A DNA stretch of 64,000 nucleotides. Source: Amanita rubescens. Its lineage: Eukaryota; Basidiomycota; Agaricomycetes; Agaricales; Amanitaceae. Shown piece by piece: positions 12,189-23,626 of the stretch. The notes under the pieces were generated by a model. The model was given only the letters and a program-made list of their open reading frames with translations, was not told the DNA's origin and did no database searches. The first letter of the stretch is position 1. Each line of letters begins with the position of its first letter. Location of the stretch: positions 682,001 to 746,000 of the forward strand of contig WION01000012.1 in NCBI GenBank assembly GCA_015039365.1. The letters are read 5' to 3'. The translations under genes were made by a program, and so were the position numbers.

Positions 12189-12243
12189 ATGATAAAATAC
12201 TGGAGGTTTATTTAACCCACGGGCGATACATATTCCGCACTTG

Positions 12244-13354
12244 TTATAGAACCATTATTATAAGGGTATCCACTATGTGCAGAGTGCCGTCCGAAATCAG
12301 CCAAGATTGCATGTTTACTTTCATTGCACCAAGATGCGAACCCCCCTGGCGCAGATAGTAGTTAACATCGCGCCAGGGGTCGTTGACAGTATGTACTTGA
12401 AGAACAGTGCCATCGACATGCCCTTCATAATATGATCCCAACCGTCGCCCCCCACAAGGCGCATTTCAATCTGCAGACTGAATCTAGGGTCAGCAACTGA
12501 GGATCCAGGTAGGATTTGTACGTACTATATTTACACGAGTCCAGCTCCATAGATGCTCAACCATAAATGTAATTCCCCATGCAGCCGCATGGGCAAAGAA
12601 TAGTCCTGTTGGTAGCCTTTGCCAGTGTCGTCGGGGATTTATATGCATTGCAGAGTCCAGATGGTGAAAGATAGGGGAATATTTGGGGTTGACGAATGCC
12701 GGCTGAAGGCGGTTCGATGTTAAAATCAAGGTATTCGAAAGGTAATGGTGAAAGTGCAGTTTGTTTAGGTGATGGCTTGGTGGCGATATCATCGCATGCT
12801 GAGGCAAGTTGTGAAAGGGATATGATGGGAATGCGGCGATAGGGACGTGGCTGATGTATTATTAGCGGCCGCTGCGCAGCCACATTCGGCGAGGGTAATG
12901 AAGGTGATGGCGATGATGTTGTATCGGATGACAGGCTGGGTGATGCGTTGTTAAGCGGTGATAACACCCAGTTCATCGATGTCTCCATTTCTGCGTCGCC
13001 ACTCGGGAGAGAATAATTGGATATTGGAGAATAGTCCATATCTGTCATGGAGATGGTGTTCTCTACGGACACCCGCGATAATCGCGGCGCGTTTGATGGT
13101 GGCTGCTGGTTGATACCCGATAGCTGTTGTTGACCGTAGGAACGTTCTGCCGCAGATGACCGCACCTGGGAAGAATGTGTCTGGGGATAATGCTTCTTCC
13201 AAGCAGCTGAGTGACCATATGAGTTTAGGCTGTGAGAAGCATCGAAGCCATCTCCAATGAAAGAGCTTTTCCTTGACTGGTTCATGTATGAGTTGAGAAA
13301 AGTGGAAGATCCGGGGGAAGACAGGGGATAATATAGGTCGTCAAAGTCTTGCAT
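12244..13354 (-). CDS. Ser/Pro/Gln-rich orphan protein, 3' part unresolved
   Basis: From the ATG at 13354 an open frame runs to 12557 (MQDFDDLYYPLSSPGSS, then Ser/Pro/Gln/Asn-rich sequence, PYRRIPIISLSQLASACDD and FEYLDFNIEPPSAG). As given it ends in CPCGCMGNYIYG. Two neighbouring frames look more like folded protein: LFFAHAAAWGITFMVEHLWS with WTRVNI before a GTACGT donor at about 12530, and further down SYYEGHVDGTVLQVHTVND with PWRDVNYYLRQGGSHLGAM, open to a stop at 12244. They would join if surplus bases exist in the C-runs near 12680 and in the run of six C at about 12449-12454. I therefore give the longer span with low confidence in the 3' structure. No family recognised. The composition suggests a regulatory protein. 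It is convergent with the homeodomain gene. Confidence 0.45.
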
Positions 13355-14626
13355 AAGTGGCACGGTGGTGGAGGAATGGACAGGGAAGTAGGGTTGGTTT
13401 CGGGTATGGATTGGAATTTATTGACAACGGTACTGAGCGGAGCTTCCAATTGCGGTATGCAAGGGGCCTAGGACCTGTGGCTGTCAGAACAAAAAGGGTC
13501 AGTTACCGTTCCTGGGATGAAGGCGAATACGCACTCTGGGATATAATGCGTGATCCAATACAGTAGAGGGCCAGGGTGTGGCGAGAGGTGCAAATGCTAG
13601 TAGCGGCAGGGAAGCGAATCGCGAAGGGCAACGTAAGAGTCCCCTTATATCTGCCAACGCTGTTGAGGGTAATAAATATGAGTGGGGCCTATTGCGGCTT
13701 CGTTTCTCGAAATGGTCCATTTAATTGGACACATTTGTTGCAGTCAAAGGCTAATTTAATAAAACCACGCCTATGCTGAACAATGGTGATCAGGAACGCC
13801 GAGACGCCACGCTGTTGTGATGGTGGAACCATTTTTTCTTTCTCCTTGGTGGTAGGTATGTAGCCTGTGCTGATGACACATGCCACGGATGAGAATACGC
13901 ATGCCGACCCAATTCATCATACGCGCAGCAGAATGACTTCTAGGGGCAACCGGTGACAGTAGTGTAACTTGTGATTGCGGGCGCTGTGGCATAAAAATGA
14001 TAGATACAACGAAAAGCCATATCAGGGAAATCAGCGGCGGCTGGCTAGCTTGATGCATACCATCGAAGCGATGCTAGGCCATACGAGAAGAGATGCCGTC
14101 GCACGCGAAGCTGAGAACGTGTGCACCCTTGATCCTCGTGGAAAGCCTTACTTGCTCTGGGTCGTCCATTTTGTCTAGGTAATAATAATAAGGCGTTCTC
14201 GACAACAAAGGGACCGTGAGGATGCAGCGTGTCCCATGCTTTATTCTCTCACACAGCAATTATATTTGATCACGCCTAGTAACGCCATAGGGAATGTCTA
14301 ATTGCCGCCCCTACTACGGCCTGCGCGCTATCACGAGGCGATATCGGGCGCCAATGATGCCAAGGAGACAGGGTCACTCAAAACTGGATCCAAGTGAAAT
14401 ATGACACTACATTATTTATACTTTGCTATTTCAAAAAGAAACCGCTACGAGAGAGGGAGAGACACGGGAATGAACGTATGGCAGAAGAACCCTGGTCTTT
14501 GCTAGATGAAACAATGGCAACAAATCTGTAACACGAGAATAAGTAGAAAAAAGGCCTACACAATACACCGGCTGTACCCGACAATATACACGGGGCTCAA
14601 ACGAAAAAGGAATAGAAGGAGGTTGT
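13355..14626. other. Longest gene-free stretch (1.27 kb)
   Basis: Lies upstream of the orphan Ser/Pro-rich gene (13354, minus) and downstream of the R3HCC1L-like gene. Only short ORFs without recognisable products occur on either strand. I saw no tRNA-like boxes, repeats or transposon ends. It probably holds a long promoter and 5' leader. Confidence 0.5.
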
Positions 14627-15550
14627 TCACTCTGCGAACACAAGACCACCCATGGCCCTCTGAACTTCGCGCAGAGTGTGGCCAACGTTGCTTCCTTGAG
14701 AAGGATGGGTCGAATTAGCATTGCTACCGTTCAGCATCCTCGGTCCAAGCGAAGGATGTCTGACACCTAGAGCCGCACCCAACATTCTCTTTCCAGGGTC
14801 CCCGATTCTCGGACCTCCGACTGGTCCCACCAGTTCCACTGGATGCGGACTTGTCGCCAAAATAGCGGGATCGGATGGGGGAGCTTCTGTGGATGATGTC
14901 ACAACTTCTCCGAGTGAGGAGGTGATGAGAGAATTCAGCGTCGGATGCGATGGGATAGATGGAAGGACCGGGGATGATTCCCGCACGATTATGGGTCCTT
15001 GATGCTCAGGGATGGACAGGTGATGCACCTGTCCATTGGTCGAGCTATTATTGCGGAAGCTGTTTGACGCATGGATAATAGAGGACGTGGATGCGCTGCG
15101 GGAAGTGGGGAATACGGAAATAGAAGCTGCCCGGGCGGTATGCGAACGGGAATGGACTAGGATTGTGTTGGGAGCGGGCATTGACATTTTGAATTATGCC
15201 TTGAGCATCTGGACCGTCATATGGCCTGATAGTAGCCGAGGCACCATTGGAAGAAGTCAAAACGGCGGGGGGGAAGGCTAATGTGTGAAGATAGGCGCGC
15301 TTGGCTGGAAGAACGAGTGAGTAAAAGGTCAAAATGGCAGAAGAGCCGATCAGCACGCACCCACGGCAGCATCTTGAAAGACAATCATCAGACTAGTGTC
15401 GTCCCTCCATTTTATCTTGAAACCACCGCTCATGGTCTCATACTCGGCAAAGGCCAGGTGAATGTCCTTTGTCTTGAGTTCTTTTGGAAAACCGGTGAGA
15501 TAGAGGATACGGGTAACGGAGGCCGATAGACCGGACAAAGAAGCCGCCAT
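14627..15550 (-). CDS. R3HCC1L-like protein with N-terminal RRM-like fold
   Basis: The ATG at 15550 begins MAASLSGLSASVTRILYL. The segment YLTGFPKELKTKDIHLAF with GGFKIKWRDDTSLMIVFQDA and, after an intron (about 15296-15352), AKRAYLHTLAFPP matches the degenerate RRM found in R3HCC1/R3HCC1L relatives and fungal homologues. The conserved stretch continues to IRPYDGPDAQGIIQNVNARS. The frame then breaks: the downstream long frame (SRSHTARAASISVF to GGLVFAE) is reached if one base of the CCC (plus strand GGG 15170-15172) is removed. A 29-nt intron is formally possible but too short. The C-terminal 180 residues are Ser/Pro/His-rich with no domain. Function unknown; RNA binding or exon-junction association is inferred from the family only. 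Confidence 0.7.
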
Positions 15551-15752
15551 TTGATGATTGGAGTGCGAAGGCGAGGAGAGAGGAGGGGCAGGGATGATGA
15601 ATGAATGAGTCAAAGAGTTAAAATGTGGATGAGAGTAGTGCAGCCGGCGCTCGTCTTGTTGCCAAAACCAAATTGCTCTCCACACTTTCTCACGCTCATC
15701 AGAAACAGAAAATCAATGGGCGCATTCCAATCATACATCTCGTACACTACTC

Positions 15753-18741
15753 CTATAGCTTGTCATAGTACGTGTCAATGGATGGAATTTCAGGCTATTA
15801 CAATTCAGTTAGTTCCTTTCAAAACCACGGAAATACTATTCCACCAACCTTGAGTCCCTTGCGGGTGCGGATCTTCGTGACAATTTCTTCCAGCTTGCTG
15901 CCCTTCTCAATTGGTGCTGTAAAGTATTAATGAGAACTACCACTTAAACTCAGATCATTCCCACGTACTTCCGGGCATGATGTCCCAATGGTCGAACACA
16001 CACTGGGGGAAGGCTTGCCCGGCAGTGTGCGATCGCAGTTCACCATTGAAGCCGAAGGATTCGGAGACAGGGAGGTAGGCCTTGACAGTGAACATTGGCG
16101 TTCCCGGCCTTTGCTCCTCGCTGAACACCTGACCACGTCGCTTGTTGAGGACACTGTAAATCCCACCAATGGCGTTTTCAGGACATTGGATTTCAACTAT
16201 CAAACATGTCAGCCGTTGCAAAAATTCGGCGTCCGGCGCGACATACCGAGATAGATGGGCTCTTGAAGACCAGGTGTTGCAAGCAGGCAAGCAGCGTAAC
16301 AGACACGACGCATTGTCGGAATGATTTGACCGCCACCACGGTGAATTGCATCAGCATGCAACTACACACGGTCCTTAGCCTTCAAACGGTGTCTTTGAAA
16401 ACATGCGACTTACCGTCACATCAAGAACGTTGAAACGGACTCCACGCATATTTTCTTCGGCGCACGCACCTTCCTTCGTCGCCCACTGCAGCGCAGCAAT
16501 GCAAGAATCTTTGATTTCGTTCAGGTACTGCACTCCTTTAGTAACATCGACCAACAAGTTGGGACCTGTTGTGTCGGGACCGAAACACCAAATCTTCCTG
16601 GCGTCGGTGACGTCCCATCCGAATTCATCGGCAAGTATACGAGCTCGGACCTTGAAATCGTCACGAGAACTAATCTTGCCATTTTCAATGGCCTTGGTAA
16701 GCTCTTCATCCAAAGGCATGGCTTTACGAAAAGACGATTGTGCTTGTTGGGTGATTTTGACAAGGCAACTATACTTGATTCCGCCTTCACTGTCTCACGA
16801 TAGGGAACTACAGGGTCAGAGATCTTGAGGGGGACACCGGCATGGTCTTCTTGCAAGTCCTGGATATCGACATGAGCCTCGAAACAGAGCGAAATGCGAA
16901 ATCACTGACTTTCAAGCAAATTTCCAAATGAAGTTCACCGGCACCTGCAACGATGTGCTCTCCTGTCTCAGAAATCCATGCTTGAACACACGGGTCAGAT
17001 TTCGACAGACGCTTCAGGCCTTCAACAAGCTTGGGAAGATCGGCGGCATTCTTTACTTCAACTGCGACCTGGACGACCGGAGATACGGAGAACCTCATGA
17101 CTTTCATGTTGTGAGCGGTTTCCGACGTCGTAAGAGTTCCGCTCTTGAGCAAGAACTGATCGATACCGACAAGACCGCAAATGTTACCTGAAGGGCAATC
17201 TTCGATAGGTTCAACGTAACGGCCCATCATGAGAACGGTACGTTGAATTGCTTTGACAAACAGGTCCTCTTTCTTTCCTGGAATGTAGTTGGGTCCCTGT
17301 ATGCGGATCTTGGGTCCTGCCCTGACGGTTCCTGAAAAGATACGACCAAAGGCGTAGAAACGTCCCTTATCGGTCGTGGGCACCATCTTCGACACATAAA
17401 GGACGAGGGGACCCTTGGGGTTGCAGTCTCGGATACCGATGGCGGATTCGTCGTCCATAGGACCCTCATACAGAGTCTCGACACGATAGCGTTGAGCTGT
17501 TGCGGGTGATGGGAGGTTGATGACAATCATCTCCAGCAGAGAGTCACCGGCGGGCAGGAATTTACGCATGAAGACTTTGAGGAGAGCTTTGCCTTCCAGG
17601 TCGCGTTCTTCCTGAGTCAGTTTGACCTCCAGTTTCTCAAGCATCGTGTTGATAGCGTCCTTCTTAAAGTTCATCACGGCATCGAAAATCCTGAAAATTG
17701 GGTCAAGGACAAATTGGTTGAAGGCGCGCTCAAGAGGTTTGCCATCCGCGCCGATCGAGTTGGTGGTCCACTTGCGTGTTGCGCCGTTGAAGTAATTGTC
17801 GCCCCATAGCTTGGCCATCATCTTTTCTTTGTCTACACCAAACTTCTTGGCGTACCGCGCTGCGAATTGACGGAGAGAGAAAGCCCATCCGTGGAGACCC
17901 GAACCGAAAGCGACGGTACCCTTGTCAGGGTAGACTTGGACATCACCGAGAGCAGTATCGTGATACGTTGACACAATGACGTTGACACTCTCAATTGTTC
18001 GCAGGAAAGACTGGTATAACGATTCCTTGTTGACTTGCAATTCGAGGAGAGCACGGTCCACCTTGTTGATGATGACAACCGGCTTGATACGCTCCGTCAG
18101 GGCCTGACGAAGGACGGTCTCTGTCTGCACGCAAACACCTTCCACACAGTCGACAACAACCAGGGCACCATCTGTGACGCGAAGGGCAGCAGTAACCTCG
18201 GATGAGAAATCGACGTGTCCTGGGGAATCGATAAGATTAATCAAGAACTCGCTTCCTGAGATAAGATATGAGCATCTTAATCTTAGAAAGATAAGATACG
18301 ATTGACCTTCAGTTTTTTGCTTGATGGCAGATATTTCTTCCTTGTCTACCTCAAAATACATGGATATTGCTGTTGATTTGATGGTGATACCACGTTCTTT
18401 TTCATCTTCTCGCGTATCTGTAAAGCGCACATCACCGGCTTTGGCTGCCGCAATGATACCAGCTTTCGAGACCAATGAATCCGTCAGGGTAGACTTTCCG
18501 TGGTCGACTGGTAGGAGATAAGATCACTATCGTAAAGAAAACTGGCTAACGTACCATGAGCAATGACACTCATGTTACGGATATTGGTGGGCTTGTCCAT
18601 AAGGGCCCGAATCTGGTCTTGAGGGTCATATCAGCGACGCGGCCAAGTGCAATGTCTCAGTTTCGTACCTACTGTGAAGTTACTAGAAGCAAACTGTAAG
18701 CATACCGGTAAAAAAAGCATGATGACAATGACTTACACCAT
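15753..18741 (-). CDS. EFT1: Translation elongation factor 2
   Basis: GTPase that drives ribosomal translocation. A tiny first exon encodes Met-Val at 18741, followed by the microexon NFTV and then [20 protein letters not shown]. Further on come [15 protein letters not shown] (P-loop), [17 protein letters not shown] (switch I), [13 protein letters not shown] (switch II) and [11 protein letters not shown]. Domain IV contains [18 protein letters not shown] with the diphthamide-modified His codon at 16341-16343. The protein ends SIDTYYDKL with the TAG at 15753-15755. About 842 aa as expected. Introns are few in the 1.7-kb central exon and cluster at both ends. Reading frame intact throughout. 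It is divergent from the acetyltransferase gene. Confidence 0.97.
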
Positions 18742-19237
18742 GGTGTTTAGATTTTACGGGCAACGGCCTTTGAATGAGATTGGATGTAACAGCTCGATGC
18801 TGTTGATTGTTGGGCAGATAAGGTTTCGGATTTTTACCTTATCGATCCCGCTTTAAGGCAGGTCTTAGCCAGCGATCACGTGTCCTGCCGCTGGAGCGCC
18901 GAGCAATCGGACCCTCTCGAAGTCATCTTCGTAGCCGTATCTGTGAGCGTGAATCATGTTGCGTTCAACGGACATGTTCCGCATGCTTGGTAAAATCGAT
19001 TGATTGCGTCATGCGGATGTATTCTGAAACAATCGTAAAATGGACATTGAATACAGACTCTAATACCAGTTGGTGTCCTACCGGATGTCCCAAATGAGGA
19101 AAAAATCGGGCCGCGAGCTAAGTCCTGTCAGGAGGCGAGATAAAAGGGGCTGCGATGGTTTGCTGGCAAAATTAACCGTCTGAATAAACCCAATAAAAGG
19201 AGCTGCGATGGTTCGCTGGCAAAATTAAACCGTCTGA
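18742..19237. promoter_or_regulatory. Divergent region EF2 / GNAT gene
   Basis: About 495 bp between outward-facing starts. It holds a CACGTG box at 18877-18882 and, next to the acetyltransferase start, a 53-bp tandem duplication described separately. The EF2 promoter should lie in the first half. Confidence 0.45.
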
Positions 19238-19246
19238 ATGAACCCA
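19141..19246. repeat. 53-bp tandem duplication
   Basis: Two adjacent near-identical copies (19141-19193 and 19194-19246), each containing AGCTGCGATGGTT or GGCTGCGATGGTT, then GCTGGCAAAATTAA and CCGTCTGAATRAACCCA. They differ by a few substitutions and one inserted A. The second copy reads TGAATGAACCC where the first has TGAATAAACCC, and this ATG is the acetyltransferase start. Confidence 0.9.
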
Positions 19247-20065
19247 CAACTGTACCCTCTCGAAGTGAATCCTACCACCGGTGAACCCTTTCTGCGCCTC
19301 AAACAGCACAGAAACATTATTATAACGCCACCTCGGACTGAGGATGCGCAACACATGCTTGGGCCTATGAACGATGAACGAGTCCACATCTGGCTAGCTA
19401 ATCCACCCTACCCCTATTTACCTGGTATGCAACTCCGGAACGTTGGTAACATCAACTGAATCATGTCGGTAGAGCATGCAGAAAAGTGGATTACGACAGT
19501 GAAAAGAAAAGCTGACTCGATTCTGGAGGAACTGGAGTCAGCGCGGGATAAACCAGAGTTGATAGTTACGGATGGGTGTCCTGTCAGGTTTCTGCGAGAG
19601 ATCAAGGAAGACGGCACCGAGTTGTTCATCGGAGAGATAGGGATATATCGGTGCAATCATGGAGAACTGATGGGTCCCAATGGGTTGGACTGGGATAGCA
19701 AGGCCAAGTATGAAGAAGAGAATAACAAGCTGACGGTGGGTGATGGGAGGATTGTTTGGAGCATTGGAGGTAAGAATTGGATAGTGGAAAATGCAAAGCA
19801 AGGACTAAGAGCGGTAGATTTTCTAATTGGCAGTCATCACGGACGGGGGATTATGACGGACGCGGTTGGAACGGTGATTGAGTCATGGGCGATGAAACGA
19901 ATGAATTGTCGACGGATTGAGGTGGCGTCATATTGGGAGAACATTGCGAGTCAACGGGTGTTTGAAAAGAATGGATTCTTGGAGACGCGACGGGTGGCTG
20001 GTTATTACTCAACGGCAAAGAGTTTCGAGCGCGGACTTGTCTTGCTCGAGTGGAGGCGCGTGTGA
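19238..20065 (+). CDS. GNAT-family N-acetyltransferase
   Basis: The ATG at 19238 starts MNPQLYPLEVNPTTGEPFLR. A short intron (about 19423-19467) follows PYPYLP and the main exon resumes with EHAEKWITTVKRKADS. The acetyl-CoA binding motif A is seen as SHHGRGIMTDAVGTVIESWA (R/QxxGxG/A pattern near residue 210). It is followed by NCRRIEVASYWENIASQRVF with EKNGFLETRR, the classic RimJ/RimL-type C-terminal strands. About 260 aa. Substrate unknown; fungal members acetylate proteins or small molecules. The start codon lies in the second copy of a tandem duplication. Frame intact. Confidence 0.85.
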
Positions 20066-20091
20066 TTCCAAATTTGTACTTGCTTCAAACC

Positions 20092-21276
20092 ATGCCGCCT
20101 CGCGGAAATGAAGCTCTCGACTTCACACCAATCCTCACTCATTATCTTTTCCTCTTCACTTCTATCCTCAGCGTCGTACGTAGTCATTTTAACCTCTTAA
20201 ATCCTATTAAACAATCTTTCAGCTCGGCTGGCTCATAGCTTTCATATCCCAAATCATCGCCTACCTGCTCGATGTACGCGTCTTACCAGCCTTCTCTTCT
20301 CCATCTCATCCCTTCCTTAGATGGTCATATCACTGTCGGCACTCTATGGTTCGCCATCTTTCTCCAGCTCTTCTTAATCATTGGCGTCCTCTATACCCTC
20401 GCCAGCGACTCCATCGCCTATGCACCGGTTCCAAATAGCTGTGTTCGGTGTTGCTGCCATGATCTACGCCGTTTATGGCGTCAACCAGGGCATTTTTGCT
20501 CCCACCCAAGCTGCTCTGAATGCCATGTCCGCTGGATGGCTCGTCCTCGCTTTCGTCGATATCCTCTGGGTCCTCTATTTCACCGCGGAAGAAGATTCAC
20601 TCATGCTATACCTCTTCAACTCCATGGGTACCGGTGGACTCACCCCTCCTAGTCGTCGCAGGCGCACACGTCCCCAATCAACCATGCACACCATAGGAGG
20701 AAACGGCTATGCCAATTATGCGTCCGGAATCGGTTCCCAAGATGCGCAACCGTATGATTCCAATATGGGAGATGTCAGGAGTCAGCGCAGTTTCATTCCA
20801 CCGGGAAGTGTGAACGACAACACAGCCGCCAATAGAAGTATCGCTGCACAAAGCACCCACACCCAGGAGCCGGTAGGGGACAATAACACCAGCTTCACCC
20901 CAAAATCGCCCTTGATCACAGGGGTTGGCGCTGGTAACTCTTCAATCGCGTCGGGAAATGACGTAGCCTCGCAACCCGAGTCCTATCAATACAAAGCCAA
21001 AGCACAATACGCATGTGCGTTGATTCAGCCGTTTCTGTGCTAAATTCATTCACTCAACACCATTTTAAGATACGGCATCTGCCGAGGATCCGAGTGAACT
21101 GTCCTTTGCTAAAGGGGAGGTTCTTGATGTCCTAGACAAACAAGGAAAGTGGTGGCAGGCAAAGAAGTCAGATGGAACAACAGGAAGTAAGTTCTTTATT
21201 GGACACAGCATGATGAACCATGGCGTCTCACCTGTCATTTATAGTTGCCCCATCAAACTACCTTCAGATCATTTAA
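20092..21276 (+). CDS. SHO1: SHO1-type osmosensor with C-terminal SH3 domain
   Basis: Sho1 anchors the SHO1 branch of the HOG MAP-kinase pathway at the plasma membrane. The ATG at 20092 lies 26 bp after the preceding stop. Four to five membrane segments are seen: TPILTHYLFLFTSILS, LGWLIAFISQIIAYLL, TLWFAIFLQLFLIIGVLYTL, FQIAVFGVAAMIYAVYGV and GWLVLAFVDILWVLYFT. A Ser/Asn/Gln-rich linker follows. The SH3 domain is split by two introns: KAKAQYA, then YTASAEDPSELSFAKGEVLD, GKWWQAKKSDGTTG and IAPSNYLQII. Its ALYDY-like and NY motifs are intact. The TAA is at 21274-21276. The order TM bundle, linker, SH3 is diagnostic for Sho1. Confidence 0.93.
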
Positions 21277-21506
21277 AAATCGTGGATACCGCTTGCCATC
21301 TATCATTGGGTTCCTTGCGCGTGTCAGTGACAGTTTCAATATATCTATACCGTCTACTCCCACTGTATTGTTGATACCGTTATTCTTTCTTTTCCGACGA
21401 TTAGGCTTTATGGATACCGTTTTGATTATTATACTAGTCGTGTTCGCTTGTACTGTTGCTACATCAGGTGTAAAGCTCAATATAGAATGAACAAGGATTC
21501 CCCATC

Positions 21507-23533
21507 TCAACGACGTCTACCGCTACCTCCGCTCCCTAAAACAAGTTTGGTAGCACCCCGCTTCTTCTTTCCACCCGAGTTGACGCTGCGTTCCAACTCG
21601 TGCCATGCGATCTCATCCCAGTAGTCATCATCCTCGCGTCTAGTTGCAGGTGCTGGACGGGGCTGTAACACAGGGGTATGTAATGCGGAGGCAAAACTGC
21701 GAGTACCCCACGCGCCCGTTACGGCCTGCGGCTCTGGTGAAATCGCTGATGGAAAAGATTCTGACACGTCCGACTCCTGCGGGCGCGTCGCTCGGCAGAA
21801 TCTGCACTGCCGCCTGAGATGCCGCACTGGGCGTCGAAACAGTTCTCTCCTTCTCGCGTTCCTTCTCTTCAGCGCGTGCCTTGGCCCTGTCTTCCTTGCG
21901 TTCTTTCTCCTTTCGTCGCGCCGAACGCGTCTTTAGCGCATTCTCAAAATTCTTCATACCCTCCGATCCTACAACGTCTGAAACGTCTGCTTCAATGAAC
22001 ACGACATCGGCGCCTTCCGGTAGATGTGCGAGGTATTTGCAACGCTTCCGAAGGTCATCGTTCACCGTTCCTTCAGAGTAAGCTTCTACTCGGACTGAAA
22101 TACTGTCCGGAAATGAAGAATAGCTGCCAAAGCGAGAAAGCAAGATCTTGATGTCCAATGGATGGAGAAAGATGAGTAAACCAGAAGCAGCCTGGTAGTA
22201 AAAGTAGGTATTTGTAGATGGAGGTGGAGGGTTGAGATTCTTCCTGTGCTTAGGTGTATTGCGGACGCCAGTCGGGGGTGGTGGGGTCGGAGCTGGAGAA
22301 GAGCGGGCACTCGTACTAATCCCCTGTGCTTTCAAAGCAAGGAACTCCGTTGGAACGTCTTCCACTACCTCTGCAACAGGTTCCTGTCGACGCTGGCTAT
22401 TGTCAATCCTCCCTTCTAGTTCATGCAGGTCGCGCATCGCCTTTTCAATCTGTTCCTGCAGTTGTCGGGAGTCCAAGGCAGCTACCTTTGCGATCTCATG
22501 ACGAATCTTCTGGTCAGCCCCGTCAACAAACGACATGGCCAGCGTATCTTTGAGACCCGCGAGAACGCGACGTTCGGCAGCTAGATCGTCAAGATCCTTC
22601 GTCAGATCAGCGATCAAGTACGAGGGAGTCGCCAGCATGAACTTGGAAAATACAAAGACATCTGGAAGAAGATGAAAAGGGGCCTGGTGGGGTGGTATGA
22701 GGTCGGACGGCCAGGTACTCGAACGGGGCAGAGCAAGGGTCGTAATCTGCGGGCGCTGTATGAGCCTCATTCGCAGGATAGATCCAGCCTTTGGGACCGT
22801 AACGACCGATCCGGTTTCGGCTGCCAAGGGCGTTGGTTCCTCATCCTCTTGCGTGGTGGGTGCATCGTACCATTTCACGCATTTGAGTTGCTTCTCGTTG
22901 ACGGAATCAAAGCAAATCGGACACCGAGCCCACTTGTTGTCCGACATGTTCAGATATTGTAGTATGCAAGGGAAGCAATACACCTGTAAATCAGTTGATG
23001 CCAACGACTTTGGAAAAGAGTGTACACGACTTACGTGTCCGCACTTTGTCATTCTAGGGGCAACAGGAAATGACAGACAGATTGGGCATGTCATCAGTCC
23101 TTCACACTGTGTAGGAGCATCTCCGGTAGCTGCAGCGTGTGCCAAGGCAGACGAGCGGGGGATAATGACTTGCATGATGTCTTGCCATTGAAAATAGCTG
23201 TAGATACATAAGTACGTCCGTGCGTCAACGGAGTATGGATACGTGCATGTCTGGGTCCGCGAAATGCACGGTGTAGTCACCGGTTGGGTTCATGACAAAT
23301 CGGTACTGTGCATTGACGAAGCCTGCATAACACAGTGAGGATAAGAGAAACAGAAAAGAGGGTGAACACTGACGTTCTTTGTTCCAAACACCATGGGTAT
23401 TCGCGGTCTTCCTGCTTCTCCGGGGAAGACTTTGAATGGGCCTGGACTGTCTAGGGGGAAGTGTGAAGTTGAGAAGGTGAGAAAGGTCCATGACCTGAGG
23501 TTTGTAGGCTTGCGAGCGCGGCAGGCCTGACAT
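21507..23533 (-). CDS. RNF10/Mag2-type RING E3 ubiquitin ligase
   Basis: The ATG at 23533 gives MSGLPRSQAYKPQVMDLSHL. Later exons give QYRFVMNPTGDYTVHFADPD and YFQWQDIMQVIIPRSS, the conserved N-terminal signature of RNF10. The C3HC4 RING reads MTCPICLSFPVAPRMTKCGH, then YCFPCILQYLN and WARCPICFDSV. The middle contains a coiled coil (about 22470-22600) and a conserved region near FLHPLDIKILLSRFGSY. RNF10 and yeast Mag2 mono-ubiquitylate small-subunit ribosomal proteins in ribosome quality control. Near 21783 the frame changes from QILPSDAP to QESDVSESFPSAISP; removing one base of the run at 21781-21783 (CCC in the gene) joins them exactly, whereas the alternative intron would be only 31 nt. 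The end WDEIAWHELER and GKKKRGATKLVLG is typical. Divergent from WBP11 by 93 bp. Confidence 0.88.
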
Positions 23534-23626
23534 TGAGGCGAGAGGGCGAGAGAGGCCCGCCTCACCACGGAAACGATAAACCGATCCGGTTTATTACTGA
23601 CTCAACGCCACTCCCACGTGCGTCAA
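23534..23626. promoter_or_regulatory. 93-bp bidirectional promoter RNF10 / WBP11
   Basis: Only 93 bp separate the two ATGs. It contains a perfect inverted repeat with 8-bp arms, ATAAACCG-ATC-CGGTTTAT at 23576-23594, and a CACGTG box at 23615-23620, 6 bp before the WBP11 ATG. Both could bind regulators acting on the two genes together; this is inferred. Confidence 0.5.

Noticed and set aside
13771..14058. 95-codon minus-strand frame with a hydrophobic start
   Set aside because: No family resemblance, no splice-supported extension; could not be separated from chance.
18260..18298. Two GATAAGATA copies in an EF2 intron as GATA-factor sites
   Set aside because: They lie in a 50-nt intron and are A+T-rich simple sequence; nothing supports a regulatory role.
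21778..21820. 31-nt intron in the RNF10 gene
   Set aside because: Too short for a fungal intron, and a single surplus C explains the frame change exactly while keeping more sequence.
22672..23191. Two overlapping plus-strand frames of 96 and 164 codons
   Set aside because: They lie antisense to the RING and following exons of the RNF10 gene, whose coding sequence explains them.
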